A stretch of 64,000 nucleotides of DNA, taken from assembly GCA_032718475.1 (NCBI GenBank), contig JAUCBJ010000174.1, forward strand, positions 62,001 through 126,000. The letters run 5' to 3'. A program made the position numbers and the translations under genes. This document shows, in pieces, positions 9,896 to 22,139 of this stretch. This DNA comes from Nemertoderma westbladi. Lineage: Eukaryota; Xenacoelomorpha; Nemertodermatida; Nemertodermatidae. The notes beneath the pieces were generated by a model. That model had not been told where the DNA came from and did no database searches. It saw only the letters and a list, made by a program, of their open reading frames with translations. Position 1 is the first letter of the stretch; every line of letters starts with the position of its first letter.

Positions 9896-10680
9896 CGCTC
9901 TAATAAGTTACATTCTTGGAGTAAACTATTTCAAGCCATATTGTCAAGTCAAGCTATATGGTCATATTAATATACGTGGCGTTGTAGCCTTTTTCCGAAA
10001 ATTGGGGAATTACGATTAATGCTTTCAAATTATTGTTGCCGCCTTTCTATCTGATCAACTAATAGTTTTAAATTATACTGTACGTTTGAGGTATGGCGAC
10101 CAAATCGGAGTACAATATTCGAATAACGGACGTACTAATGACTTGTATGCTGTCATTAACGCATTAAATTTGCGCATTCAATCGCGAAAAATCATGTTTA
10201 TAACCTTTGGTTTGTACGCTTTGGTCGCCTGTACCTTGCAGTATTAGATCGAAAGTAAGATCGCTACTGACGAGCAAACATAGATCATTTCAGCTGGAAT
10301 CACATAATATCTGAGCCGTTTAAGGAATAATATATATTTCGTGTTAGAACAGCCACATGGATAACTGCAGTCAACTGCACGTCCGATGTTACGTAGTAAG
10401 GGTTAGACGCCGAAGTGAGCCGTGGATGGATAGTGAGGTTCGTTAAGCAATTCTGGACAACGTCACGAAGCACCAAACAAAAGCAAATGAATTATGTATA
10501 ACTTTGGCCTGCAGCATCATTAGTTATACAGATTTATTTGCTTCAGGTTTTATAACCGCGGGACCTTCACCTTCTGGGACAGGCGATAATCTCGGTACAT
10601 ATGTACATACAGTATCTGTGGTGTAAAGAAATTATTGATTAGGTTTATTATGACAATAATTCTGCTTAGTTTAATATGTA

Positions 10681-11897
10681 GGGTGAGTGAGGGAGGCTTG
10701 AATCCCAAAAGTTATAATCGCTCTAAAGAACAGATAAATAAATTTTTCAATGCCGTTTTAACTTTTTCACATTATAATTTATGATTGCTATCATTATGTG
10801 AGAGTTTGAGAATTTCAATTCTTAAACTTTTTAAATTAAACCAATTATTCGTATTTTCGAAAAAGCGCCAAGTCTCCCTCAATGGGGGGAGACTTGACAC
10901 CTAGGGTGGGAGACTTGAACCCCACCTTAATACTTGTAAATTCGTTCAAAAATGCAGAAGAAGTGTAATAATTACATGTTCAACGTGTCTATTTTCTAGT
11001 AGAGCAAAAAAATTCGAAAAAAGCGATTGTTAAATTATTATTCAAAATTTTATACAAATTTAGGGGGTCGTTCACATGGTTCTCCCAACAAGAACTGAAT
11101 AAATAATAGTTCATTAAAACCGCATTAAAATTTAACGCGGGAAGGTACTTTTTATTAATGAATAGCCTGTATAATTTTCAATCCAGGCACATATTAATTG
11201 TTTTCCTGTAATTCTATTGATGTGTGCCGCTTTCTGATGATGTGGCATCTTGTTTAAGCTGTCAATCACCCAGTTGGCGGGCTACTAACTACATTGCAAA
11301 GAGGGAAGGGAGGGTTGGTTAGCTTGGCTTGGCTGGGTTTATCAAGGCCTCTCTCTCTCTCTGGCCACTCCATTGTATTCACATTACATTGATAGCTACA
11401 TTAGGTCTGTGTAGTACCAATCAATTAGTTGGAGTGGTCTGGTGTAATGGTTCTCTACGTGGGTGTATCTCTAGGTAGACGTCAGCATTGGAGGCTTCAA
11501 GTCTCCCTCACACTCGGGCGTCATGTCTCCCCACATGGGCTTTTTTTATATTAATTGATATAATTTCAAAACGGCTGAACCAAAACTGGAAAACAATATA
11601 TGGCAGGATAGTGCAATAATTAGTCAACACATGTGGGTAATTACAATTAACATACAGTAAAATAAGTATGCGAATTTTCATTCGTTGTAAAGGACAAAAA
11701 TTTACTTTTGAACTCAGAAAAAGTTTATTGACAATAAAACAAAAAAATAACGAAAAGGTAATAAAACATTGTTGCGCGGGTGTAGACAATATGTATTTTA
11801 CACATTTTTGTGTGGTATTGTTAAATAATTTATAATAGTATTTGAGTTATTAAAAAAAATCAAGTATCCCCTAAAGTCAAGTCTCCCTCACTCACCC
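10681..11897. mobile_element. 1.2-kb TIR element with TATGTA target duplication
   Basis: The ends are GGGTGAGTGAGGGAG at 10681 and its inverse CTCCCTCACTCACCC ending at 11897, flanked by TATGTA at 10675-10680 and 11898-11903. The end motif GGGAGACTTGA is repeated inside in both orientations (about 10870-10925 and 11495-11530). No transposase-like frame is present, so it is non-autonomous. The superfamily is unclear: the duplication could be read as 6 bp, or as a TA dinucleotide with extra matching bases. Confidence 0.7.
11436..11512 (+). repeat. tRNA-like segment inside the TIR element
   Basis: TGGTGTAATGG resembles an A box and GGCTTCAAGTCTCC about 50 bases downstream resembles a degenerate B box. 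The arms do not pair well. This is a possible SINE head. Confidence 0.3.
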
Positions 11898-12277
11898 TAT
11901 GTAGTCCCACTAGTGAGTGTTTTTGCTTAGGGTAAGTAATTTTACTGTAGAAGTAATATTTTTATCTGGAAATCTTATCAGTGAATCGGATATGTGATTT
12001 GGAGTTATTTAACAGAGAAAAATAATACAACAATTTATCCGATTGTATTTTAAACAATTTATTAAAATCCCCATTCCTTTGGTAGAGAAGAGAATCTAAC
12101 CTAAATAGAGTAACAGAACAGAAACTATTTCTAACTTGGAATAATATTTAATGTGATGCAAGCTTTCCTGGAAATGCAAGGATTCCTGGAAGCAGTGGTT
12201 GAATGCAACCGGAACCCAATATTTATTATTATTTATTTTATTTATTTATTATCAGGACATATTACCTAATCTGTTAA

Positions 12278-12920
12278 TTGCCTCAAGCACCACTCACACA
12301 CACAGCACACGCTAGGCAACAAATAATTGTCAAATACAACGTACTACAAACCACCAGACAGTCAGTGAGGGTCAGAGCCCCGGAAGTGTGGAATACACTC
12401 CCTAGTGACTTGCGGCAGATAGCTAGTCTCTCAAAATTTACGAGAAAATTATCTAAATTTATTAGCACCTAAAAATCTACGCAATAATAACTATAGACTA
12501 TAAAAACACTAAAATATAATATAACTGATTAAATACTGTATATCTATATAAGTTTTAATATTTTACAAACAGAACCATCAGCAATATATAATTTCTAATA
12601 AAAAACATACATATGTATACCGGTATAATATATATGTACAACTACAAGGGTGACTGACGTAATGGGCCTTCCCGGTCAGCCACCTTCTAAATCTACACTA
12701 ATTACTCATCTATAAACACATTCAAATTAATTAACTATTAAACCCCTACTAACATTCGAAAAACTCTATAAACAAATATAACTAACTACCTCTGAAAGTT
12801 TGCATGCATTAGCATTTATTTTGTATCCTTTTCTTTTCTTTACTTTGTATACTATTACCGCGTAAAATGCTTAAACCACCTTATATTGTAGAAATAGAAA
12901 ATATATATTAAATTCAATTC
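12278..12920 (+). pseudogene. LINE C-terminal remnant and 3' tail
   Basis: Residues encoded at about 12380-12472 read APEVWNTLPSDLRQIASLS, the conserved last block of CR1/Jockey-type LINE ORF2. Upstream the frame is not recognisable. A 450-base AT-rich tail ends in TTCAATTCAATT repeats at about 12910-12925, a usual LINE end. It is a different family from the LINE at 8684-9302, judging by the tail. The upstream stretch 11904-12277 shows nothing. Confidence 0.65.
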
Positions 12921-12940
12921 AATTATTTGCGTCACCACAG

Positions 12941-12976
12941 TTGAAGGAGACGTCTAAAAATATACTGTCTAGACAT
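12941..12976. repeat. Short repeat, left partner, flanking the LINE fragment
   Basis: About 27 identical bases (from GACGTCTAAA to CTGTCTAGACA) plus partly matching flanks recur at 14967-14997 on the other side of the LINE fragment. This could be an old long target duplication or two copies of a small element. The core begins GTCTA and ends TAGAC, so it is partly palindromic. Confidence 0.5.
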
Positions 12977-13639
12977 GCCATCGCCCATTACATTGCTATA
13001 TAATTACAACATCTGGTGCCGCAGTTGATCTGACGAGAGAGAAGAGAGAGCTGTGTACCAATGGGAGAGCTGCTATTATTGGTGAGCGTCGCTGATCTAA
13101 TAAGTAATGTAGGCCAACAAAGAAATCTCCCAATGGGAATTTAATGGAAATATTCTTGCACACTTTATTTGATACGTCAGAACCGAAATCAGCACCCAAT
13201 GCCAATGTTCTTACTTTGGTTCTCGATGGAAAAATAATTCTTAGCTGGATAACTACTTGTGATAATCCAGGTGTCGAAGGTTGAATACCTCAAGCCGTTC
13301 TAAATGCGGTCTGCCGGTGAACTAATAATCTTCCTGCCACGGACGAACAGCTCATGCTAAATACGGTCAACGTGTAACCTCCGCTAGGTTACGGTCTCAG
13401 GGGAAGTTATTACTACTGTAGGAGGAAACCCTCTCTAAACGACAAAGAATTGACAACTCGAGGTTTGTTATAGAAAAGGTTGAGAAACTACATGTATGTG
13501 ATTTAATTTTTACTCGAAAACAGGAAATGTCTGCTAGTGTTTGTTTACTATTACTATCAGACATTTCCTTTTTACTCAGAAAAAGGAAGCTGTACTGCAG
13601 CACTTACAATATACTACTACTACTACTAGGATCGGCATG

Positions 13640-14890
13640 CTGCATTGCAGCTACATTTTTAAGAATGCTGTGCCGGCTTGTCAACAAAATTGCACCGCCA
13701 CAACTCCCTATCACCCATGACATTTCCTAGATCATCCGCATCTTCAAGGCCAGTGTCCTTTAAGATGCGTCTCAAGAAAGTCATGGGCTGTCCACCATGC
13801 TTATTCACTCCATGAGGCTGCCATGAGGCTGGTCCTCACGGCGAAAGCAATGTGGAGGCGATTTTGTTCTAGTGTGAAGCTTGGGGGAACCATTGAGACA
13901 CCTCCAATGTTATATAGTGTCTGGTTGGAGATGTGTGCATTGTACTTGACACAATGAACCCGGCGTAGCATTCCTGTGAATGTGCCATCCAGAGATTTGG
14001 TGTCCTCAGAAGTTAGAGCCTAGCATGGACTCCCGTAGAGGAGTACTGGAACTACTGCTGCTCTAAATAATCGGACCTTAAGTTTCCGATTAATTCTCGG
14101 TGACTTCCAAATCCTGGAAAGCCTATTCAAGGCTGCCCATGCCTTTCCCTTACGTAGTCGAAGGTCCTCACCTGACTTCCGGATCCATGATCCCAGGTAA
14201 CAGAAGTCGCCCACATGCTCAAGCATACCATCCTTTGAGCTTATGCTCATCCGATCAGAGACTTGCTGAGGACTTTCAAAGTTAACTGTCAAAATTTTGG
14301 TCTTTCTGGAGTTAATAAAAAGACCAACACTAGAAGCAGCATGTTCTAATGAGCTAAGGCGCCGTTGGGCTCCCTCTAGTGATTCTGAGAGTACTCCTAA
14401 GTCATCAGCAAAGTCTTAGATCAGTTAGGTACTTGGCAGGATTTCCTCGACTTCAGGAGCCAGTAGGTGGAGTTATCATCACCCCATCATCATTATGATG
14501 ATCTAAGGACATGCGTAGAACATAGTCAACCACAATAATGAACAAGAATGGTGCAAGTGTGTCTCCTTGGAGGACGCCCCATAACACTTCAAATGGTTCT
14601 GTGTCACCGTCAACAGTAGACACAAATGTTGTCGAACCATCGTATACTGATCTGATTGCTGCAATAATTTCATCAGGAATCCCATATAATGAAAGTATGC
14701 TGAACATACGTGAGCGAGAGACTGAATCAAAGGCCTTGAAGAAGTCAACAAAGATAACATTCTTACAATATAATACAATACGGTTGTCGACTTCACTTCC
14801 AGACTTATGTACCGGTAACATACTGACACAAGACAGTAAGAAAGTAACATAAGTGAGTTTAAGATACTGATATTCCCATTTCAGCATTTT
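13640..14890 (-). pseudogene. Second LINE type, reverse transcriptase and C-terminal fragments
   Basis: On the minus strand, 14887-14453 encodes the RT fingers and palm: FVDFFKAFDSVSRSRM is motif A with its catalytic Asp, and GVLQGDTLAPFLF is the following motif. After a gap with a broken frame, 14292-14020 encodes FCYLGSWIRKSGEDLRLR and LSRIWKSPRINRKLKVRLF, the post-RT region. 13640-13880 corresponds to the C-terminal region that also occurs as a fragment at 25232-25560. The YADD segment is damaged: only a decayed LADDLGVL-type frame can be suspected at about 14400. The element is 5' truncated and dead. The clade is uncertain. Confidence 0.75.
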
Positions 14891-14959
14891 AAGTATTTGT
14901 TTGTACCGGTTGGCCTACTTGGTTGGAAGGAGTGCCAGTGCAGCAGTTAGTCAAACACA

Positions 14960-14997
14960 GTTGTTAATGGCGACGTCTAAAAATATACTGTCTAGAC
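14960..14997. repeat. Short repeat, right partner, flanking the LINE fragment
   Basis: This matches 12941-12976. Downstream, both copies share a further weak similarity (GCTATTA.TGGTGAGCG at about 13068 and 15112). The two sites may therefore be diverged members of one repeat family rather than a target duplication. Nothing else is recognised between 14998 and 15780. Confidence 0.45.
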
Positions 14998-15782
14998 AAT
15001 GACGTTCGTTTAATGGTCATTGGACATCGTCCCATAAATTAAAACACGCCATCTGCGATCTGGGTGACTTTGTATCTGATACTGTATATCTCCGTTACAT
15101 AACGGAAAATTGCTATTAATGGTGAGCGCCGTTTCTATACACTCCATGACGGAGCGGGCAACGGCCAGGGGTTCAATTGTGAACGTATTAAAGTTTACAT
15201 ATGGAACCATGACATACTAAATAGACGACCATGAAAGCTGCATTCTACCTACTAAATTTAGTAGGCACACGTTATTAAAATCATTTTTCATATAATTATT
15301 TTAAGGATTAATTCTATTAATTTCTATTTTTATATATTATTGGTAAATGCCAGATCCACTTCGGTGGTGCTTACCTACGCCATCTCCTGGAATATTGTGT
15401 CTTAATTCAGTGACTTGGCCACCAATTATTATTCTACTAATCTTAATGAGATTGCATGAAATTTGAAATATATATTGTTTTACCTCCCTCATCCATACTG
15501 GGTGCGTCAGAATATTTATTTTCGCTTTCAATCCTTAACTACTGTACAAGCGTTTGAAAAGTAATTAAATAGCCTCGAGACAATGCTAAAAAAAAAATTG
15601 CCACTTCCGAATCTAATATTCCACTCAATTTCATTAAGATTCAGATGTGTGTGGGTTTGCACTGAATTAAGACATAAAAAATATCTTGTATTTTTTGATA
15701 CTATCTGCTAGCTAGTGTTTTCTATCTATTGTAAATGAAATTAGCTACTGTAAATTGAAATTTTTGGTCAACAAATCGAGCA

Positions 15783-16064
15783 TTGATTAAAGAAAATATC
15801 GACTTTGATGAAGTTTTATCAAGTGAACCAGAAAATGATTACGAATCAATTTGCATTGCTGCTGAAAGTCGAAATGAAATTATTTTGGGTTTTCTTACCT
15901 GCAAAATTATCAACAGAAAAGGTAGGAAAGGGTGCCAAAACTGTGCGGCCGTTTTACAAAATGAAACTGTTACCAACTCACTTTACCACAGTTTGCTTGA
16001 CATAGGAAGGGAGGACTCACAAGACAGTTATGCGCATTTGTTGAAGAAACGTTTAAAATTTTAA
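15783..16064 (+). pseudogene. Possible transposase C-terminal fragment
   Basis: A 93-residue frame with the pattern IILGFLTCKIINRKGRK followed by CQNC and then a hydrophobic stretch. A hydrophobic segment followed by C-X2-C near the C-terminus resembles P-element/THAP or hAT-like transposase tails. The match is weak, there is no upstream catalytic region, and the start is arbitrary. An unrelated hypothetical peptide is equally possible. Confidence 0.25.
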
Positions 16065-16394
16065 TAACCGTTGAAGATTTGCTTGAAAAAACCCTTCAGT
16101 TCCGCAGCAACTTCGACTCTAACCAAAATATGTGATAATTATCCCTACGTAATCTGAGCTGACCTTCCCATACCGAACTAATTACAATAATTATTTTTTC
16201 TCTCGTAAACATATTTGCCAACAATCGATCCAAAGCCAACTCCCAGACAGTGAGAGAATCTGCTGTAAAAGAATTCAAACTGCGTCAGCGTCATGTATAA
16301 TAGCTAAATTATAGAACTGTAGTTTACCGGTACTCATCATCATTATTGAAAACATTATAAACAATAAACATTCCACAAGATTAACCAATTATAA

Positions 16395-16560
16395 TCCAGT
16401 CCCTGGCCTTAAGTCCCGTAGGAATTTCGAGGTGGACGCCGTTTCTCACTTGAACTGGGTTTGGGGTCTAAAAATGAAGAAAAAAAAATTGGGTAGACTT
16501 TTAGGTTCCTGGGCCTAAGTTTTTTATGACGTCATTTTATGACGTCATAAATATACAAAT
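16395..16560 (+). repeat. Left TIR of 4.1-kb element
   Basis: This is inverted with respect to 20350-20507. It ends in two TGACGTCA palindromes (16527-16534 and 16540-16547), which match the CRE/ATF site. The right TIR lacks them. Confidence 0.7.
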
Positions 16561-16791
16561 ATTCATCTGTGTCCTCATCACTTTTCCAAATCAAGAGTAC
16601 AAATGATAATTATTATTTAGCTGTTGTTACCAGAGTTAACCAAATATAACGGTTTTACGATGCTCCAATTCATCATAAACCGATCGAAGCGAGTTATAAA
16701 GAAACGAGGGCACAGTAAAATAGTTATATTGATATGATCACTTAGTGAATTTATTATGAAAAGTTATATAATGTTAATTAAATGCTATGAA

Positions 16792-19607
16792 TTATAAAAT
16801 GTTCTTATTATGGAATATTTTCGCACTCCATTTCAAAATTGCATTTGCAAAATGATGTGCAAGAAACGATATCTTTCCGGCATCTGCATCGCATAGTATT
16901 GCACTTCTTGCAGAAGCAAGTAATCGTCGCCCATTTAGGTAGTTCATTATTCCAAGGATCGGGCATGATTGATGAGTCATTCTCATTAATAGACCATCCA
17001 TAATCTGTTGGTTCTAGAGCACGATGATTCTTTCAGATCCATCTTTAACCGCGTTCAAAATATGCGGAATGAGACGCAGGTCTGCTTCTTCAATGTTGAA
17101 CTTCTCCAGACCCTCGATCGCTCCTCCACTGTTCGCTTTTAGAATTACTCCAGGTATAGATTCATCTTCGCAAACTACACCACTTAAGATAGTGTCCCAC
17201 GGTTGGTTTTCCAACACACCCAATATGAATCCTTTAAGCGCATCTTGTAACAACACTTTATTTTCTCCTGATGCCCAAAACCTATCTATCTGAACTGGAA
17301 TCATCACATCAGGAGTAATGGAGGTGAGTGATAGTTGTTGAACTGAAGATCGTCTTTCTCTCTCTGCATTTTTGATCGATGATGGTAGATAACTGTCAAA
17401 AACGTAATCAACTCGATTAAATATGCAGACACTCTTCATAATACGGTTGAACGCTTCGAAAATTTCACGAAATGTTCCCTTTCCCTTTAGTGGTATTCTG
17501 CGAAGTTGATTCATAACATCAACAACAAGACATGTCTTTAGTGCGGTGTCTTTTTCAAAATTCATGTCTACACTTTCCATCATTCTCATTAACTCAGAAA
17601 TTAAACTGGATTTCATTGGCTTAGTTGTAGCACCAGGACTATCAATCAATCAATTTTATGTTTTGAGCATTGATCCCCAATTGTTGTACTTTGAAAAGTA
17701 GGAAGATTTTGTCTATGTATGGTAGCTGATAGAGGCTTGGAGCACTTGATAAATCTTTCATAATGAAAGGAGGAATAGACATTGTCTGCCAGGGTCAAAA
17801 AGTTAAGTAGCTTTTCGGAAGTTGATGGTGGTACAATTTCGTTTGTTAATAAATTATGAAGTTTAACCTCACCTCCATTAATATAGGGATTTTCTTTGCA
17901 TTCGATATACTGCACCATTTTGGCTATACTTAAATACATCTCGTTTCTGAGGTTTCCACTTAACTCATGATGTATCTGCAGTTCATAATCGACTTGTCTA
18001 ACATTAAGTATAAGTATAACAATAAGTATAAAGTTATTTGATGTAAAGTGACTTGGAAGAGCTGCGTTTATGGAACAAGAATGAATAGTGTATTGTGCAA
18101 GATTTCTACGCGATTCCATAACCTCGTTATAGCTGACTGAGAGACCAGCTTTATTAAATGAAGTTATAAGTTATAAGTATAAGATAACCTTTACATTTTT
18201 CATGAATTGAATGACCAACCATTAAATGCAGCGGTGTTTTCTTTCTTCCTTTATGAACATTATAATATAGTATCTGGAACAGCGCTCTAATCCTGCATGA
18301 TAAATTGGATTCTGATTTATCAGTTAGAATATCGCCCTCATTGACTTCTGGGTCACCATTAACATCTCCTTCACCATCAGCTGACAAATCCGGTTGATTG
18401 TTTCCATTAACAGAAGAAAGGATATCAAGTTTGTCAAAATTTAATACCTGAGACAAGAAATCAACTAATGGTTCTGGAATTGGCGTTTTTTTCCAAGAAT
18501 ATTCCAGTTGATTGGAATCTCCAAATTCGTCATCAAGATTAAAATTTGCTTCTAAGATCGATTTTCTGACTAGTAGTCCAGCAGCCCTCACAGTATGTCA
18601 ACAGAACGAAGTTTAGCTGCTACCTGGTCAGTTGAAAGCGAAGACGAGTACACAAGAAGTGGCTGATTCATTTCAATTGGTTTGGAAAACTGGATTTTGT
18701 CACCGAATAGTTTAATCATGTAAAGTTTAACTTCTTTGTTTGTTAATACACAGTCTTCAGACTTTCCGCTCACAAAATCTCGAATTTCACTGAGTGTCAA
18801 ACCATAACCACTGTCAAAAATGTCTTGAAGCAGGGGTTTGATGTCATTTATAGCTTTGCCTTTAGAGGACGTTGCTTGTTCGAGACCATAAGATTGCTGG
18901 CATCGCCTCTTATATTTTTGAATATATGCTTCAAGACAAAGCTTGTGATAAAATAAATCCGCGGCAAAGACAGCTTGTACATTGTCAAGATCACAGGTTT
19001 TGACGTATATTTCATCCTTAAAGAAATTAGTAGCTGCAAGAAATGTTGTTGCTCTATTGGTCTCGCATATCCTGTATTTCTCCCTAGTACTGCCATGCTT
19101 TTGATTACCGCATATAATGCAAGTTAATTGGGTGGGGTCGTCTTTAGGAAATGACCCTTGGTGACGTGAGGCGATTTCGGACCTGAGCCTTTTAATGGGA
19201 CTTGGAACAGACTCATTTTCTTTTCCGTTGGTTTCCTCTATCACTTCCGGTTCTCTTTGTTTTTTTAGAAGTGTTTTCTTTAATGTGTATAATTTTTAAC
19301 ACTCATTGTTGCAATGATATACAAACTCAGAGTCTAATCCCAGATAATTTATCCTTTTCAAAACGATATCTTTTCGGATTTGTGCGGCTGCTATTATTTT
19401 CTTTCTACCTTCGGTTGTTCCGGTAACTGTGATATTGTCCCCTGAACCCCCTAACCTAACTTGTTGACAGATAACACACCGTGAAGCATCACAAACAATT
19501 GATGTCCCAAATCCATCTCGAATTAATGTTGTAGTTCTGCAAAGTTGTAGTCCAACAAGTTCCTTGTTGTCTCCCATTTGAAAAAAAAACTGTTCGATGT
19601 TCAACAA
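16792..19607 (-). pseudogene. Decayed long ORF of TIR element, Cys-rich N-terminus and PIN-like region
   Basis: Consecutive frames at 19607-19296, 19244-18588, 18591-18154, 18119-17646, 17649-17014 and 17001-16792 form one reading direction broken by a stop (TAA at 19296), frameshifts (about 18590, 18150-18190, and 17646 in a TTGA repeat) and a stop at 17014. The N-terminal part has paired cysteines (CVIC, then CIICGNQ) and YHKLC. The C-terminal part has VVDVMNQL, a YVFDSYLPSSIK segment and EEADLRLIPHIL. These blocks recall a group of long uncharacterised proteins seen repeatedly in marine invertebrates that look like nuclease-fold (PIN-like) proteins. That link is from memory of the pattern, and a search would be needed. 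The length before decay would be about 930 residues. Confidence 0.55.
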
Positions 19608-20349
19608 GATAAATAATTATATTATTTATTATATGTACTGTACTTTTAACACCTTCTTTCTACATTATAAATAAAATATGAAGGGCCTTCTTACGTATAA
19701 AATATATATACCCGTATCAAACAATATGAAACTGTAGCTAACACAGTTTTGTTAGCTACTGGTACTTTTGCATTATATGCGACATATGTTTTTTTAATGA
19801 TTTTTTAATAACATATATTTGCTTTAATATAATGTTGTCTAATTGTTCTAGAACAATTCTGTAATATTTCTTATTGAAAAATATAGCGAAAGATGTGCAG
19901 TAACAGAAATAATTAGCCTACATGGTTATGTTTATGGGGACCCTGAAGTTCGGAAAATACCATTTAACGAACATTATCGGTGAGACCAATAACTTTTGCT
20001 TTCTGTTTTTATGTTAAATTAATGATTTACTGTATGTTTAAAATAAATACTTAAAATGATGTAACAAATTTTATTAATAGCTATAAATTAGTAGCTAGTA
20101 TTCTAGGACACAATGTATTTACTTGCACAGCATAGAAAATATGTATAGGTAACATTATTACATGAAATAATTGGATCTTTTCACAATGTATTAAAAAACA
20201 GGTACTGTATATTATGTGGCGTATAACGCAAAAATTCGCTGGTATGTTTTACCACTTTCACCACAATTTTTAAAGTGTATTATTATGTTACGTTGGAAAC
20301 TGTCATAGTAAATACTCAAATCGCCACAATTTTTGAAATTGTGAACAGC

Positions 20350-20507
20350 TCACGGACGCACAAAACAAATGGCTATAAAAAACTTACGCCCAGGAACCAG
20401 AAAGTCTACCCAAGTTTTTTTCACCCATATATGTATGTCCAACTAGGATTCGGTGAGAAACTCCGTCCACCCCAAAATTCCTACGGGGTCTAAAGCCAGG
20501 GACTGGA
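20350..20507 (-). repeat. Right TIR of 4.1-kb element
   Basis: Its reverse complement starts TCCAGTCCCTGGCTTTAG and follows the left TIR with roughly three quarters identical bases by eye. The flanking segment 19608-20349 is AT-rich without a recognised feature. Confidence 0.7.
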
Positions 20508-20799
20508 GTATTATCAACTATTTATTTGCTTTTGTCCTTCTTCATTAATTTGCTAGTAAAAACACAATGTTTAAAAAAACACTGGCTTCCAAAAAAAACA
20601 CTAGCTATGGTCAATCGAAAGACCAATCTATCACATACCAAAAAAACTTTAAAATAATATAATGACGTAATGAATATAACGACCAAAAATCTCAATTTAG
20701 CTAATTTCATTTACATTAGATACTTAATTGCAAAAAAAATCTACTGTAGAACACTAACAAAAAAAATTATGTAATAAAATCTGTGTCCTAATAGCAGAT

Positions 20800-20962
20800 A
20801 GGGGGGGGGGGGGGGGGACTGGACGCAAATAACAAATTATTACTCTCAAAAATAAAACTGTAACCTGTTCTAGCCACTGTAACCTGTTCTTTTCCCTAAA
20901 TTGTGCATTTAACATTGAGGGGGGATATTAATTCGCCAAGGCGGGGTTTGCGTCCAGGGTCC
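20800..20962. repeat. Poly-G tract and small inverted repeat
   Basis: A run of about 18 G is followed by ACTGGACGCAAA (about 20818). TTTGCGTCCAGG returns inverted at about 20947-20958, followed by short CCAGG repeats. This may be a 150-bp foldback element. CTGTAACCTGTTCT is directly repeated inside it. Confidence 0.45.
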
Positions 20963-21518
20963 AGGGGTCCAGGCGTCCAGGGTTTTCTAGAATAATTTTT
21001 ATTTAATTACATTTATCGCGATTTCTTATTACTGGTTGCACATGAACTGATGGAGTTTTCAATTTATTAACTAAACACGATATCGCGCATCGCACCAGCG
21101 TGGTTTCGAAATTCCAAAACGAGGTCTTCACTTGTTGCAGGTCGATTTTGTTCTAGAATTGAGCAACTAATAATAGATCGAATTTATTAATAATTATTGT
21201 ATGAAATATGATAGTATTTTTACATAATGATTAGTTCTATACTAATTCTCGTTGTCTCTTTTATTTAAAATAAAAAGTCGGTTCCTTATCGGGCCGCTAG
21301 GCCCGTCACTAGTTACTAAGCCTTGTGTAGAAATGCATTACATAAGAATAAGTTCCTAATGATATAACGGAAAAAGTCAAGAATCTATGATATTATCGAC
21401 AAATTCAACATTATCTGTTGATTCTTCAGTCTCGACAAAGGATTCTTTTGAAATCATTACAATAAAGAAAGACATAATTTCGTAGGGATTATGCCGATTT
21501 AGCTGTATTTCAAACTTT

Positions 21519-21821
21519 TCACCAGCTTCGTTGTATTGTGTAATAACAATTAATCCATCTATGATTGATAAATAGTAAGATGTTGATTATTAATTTTCCC
21601 TCATGATCAACTTTTAGGTTGTCTAAGAGAAGAATGGTATTTTCAGAAGCATCAATATCAATTGTGCTTAAAGCTTTCCTCGCTTTTTCAGAAAAATTGA
21701 TTTTATATTTATCATCTCCCCGACGGTAAATTGTATAATCAATAACAATATAGGCTTCACCATCTTCTGCAAAAAATGAATGCCTTACTATTGGCATAAC
21801 CATATCGGAATCAGAAGACAT
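21519..21821 (-). CDS. Hypothetical acidic protein, 100 residues
   Basis: An intact frame begins at an ATG (21821) with MSSDSDMVMPIV and contains DYTIYRRGDDKYKINFSEK and TILLLDNLKV. The composition looks protein-like (alternating hydrophobic and charged residues), but I recognise no family. It lies between mobile elements with no neighbour that explains it. The AT-rich upstream region is unremarkable. It could be one exon or the remains of an element protein. Confidence 0.3.
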   Translation of the reverse strand: MSSDSDMVMPIVRHSFFAEDGEAYIVIDYTIYRRGDDKYKINFSEKARKALSTIDIDASENTILLLDNLKVDHEGKLIINILLFINHRWINCYYTIQRSW

Positions 21822-21997
21822 TATTTAATTTATTTTATTGTAAATCAAACAAAGTAAAAACTTTTAAACTAAAACCATTATAAATGATTAATTGTGATTA
21901 AAGCAAGAGATTAAATATAAGATATTTTCAAAAATAAAACCCCGCAATATAATACAGGTCTTAAACCATGAAATAAGAAAATAGCCTAAATGTGGTT

Positions 21998-22024
21998 TAT
22001 TGGTTGGTTGGTTGGTTGGTTGGG
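21998..22024. repeat. TTGG microsatellite
   Basis: Six consecutive TTGG units. Confidence 0.9.
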
Positions 22025-22139
22025 AAATACGAGTATAAATATGCATCATTGGGTTGTGTGTAATAATAATAATCAATAATTATAATAAAAACGTACAGTA
22101 TAATAGCGATGTTAGGCATCAATATGGCACAGATGCGAT

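Larger units (their letters stand above)
16395..20507. mobile_element. 4.1-kb TIR element with a decayed long ORF
   Basis: Both ends read TCCAGTCCCTGGC inward. Inverted similarity extends about 150 bases (16395-16545 against 20360-20507), including TTTCTCAC, TTGGGTAGACTTT and GGTTCCTGGGC blocks. The interior holds one long minus-strand coding region (19607-16792). No perfect target duplication is visible: the flanks are ATTATAA and GTATTAT. The structure is that of a cut-and-paste DNA element, but the class is not clear. Confidence 0.7.
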
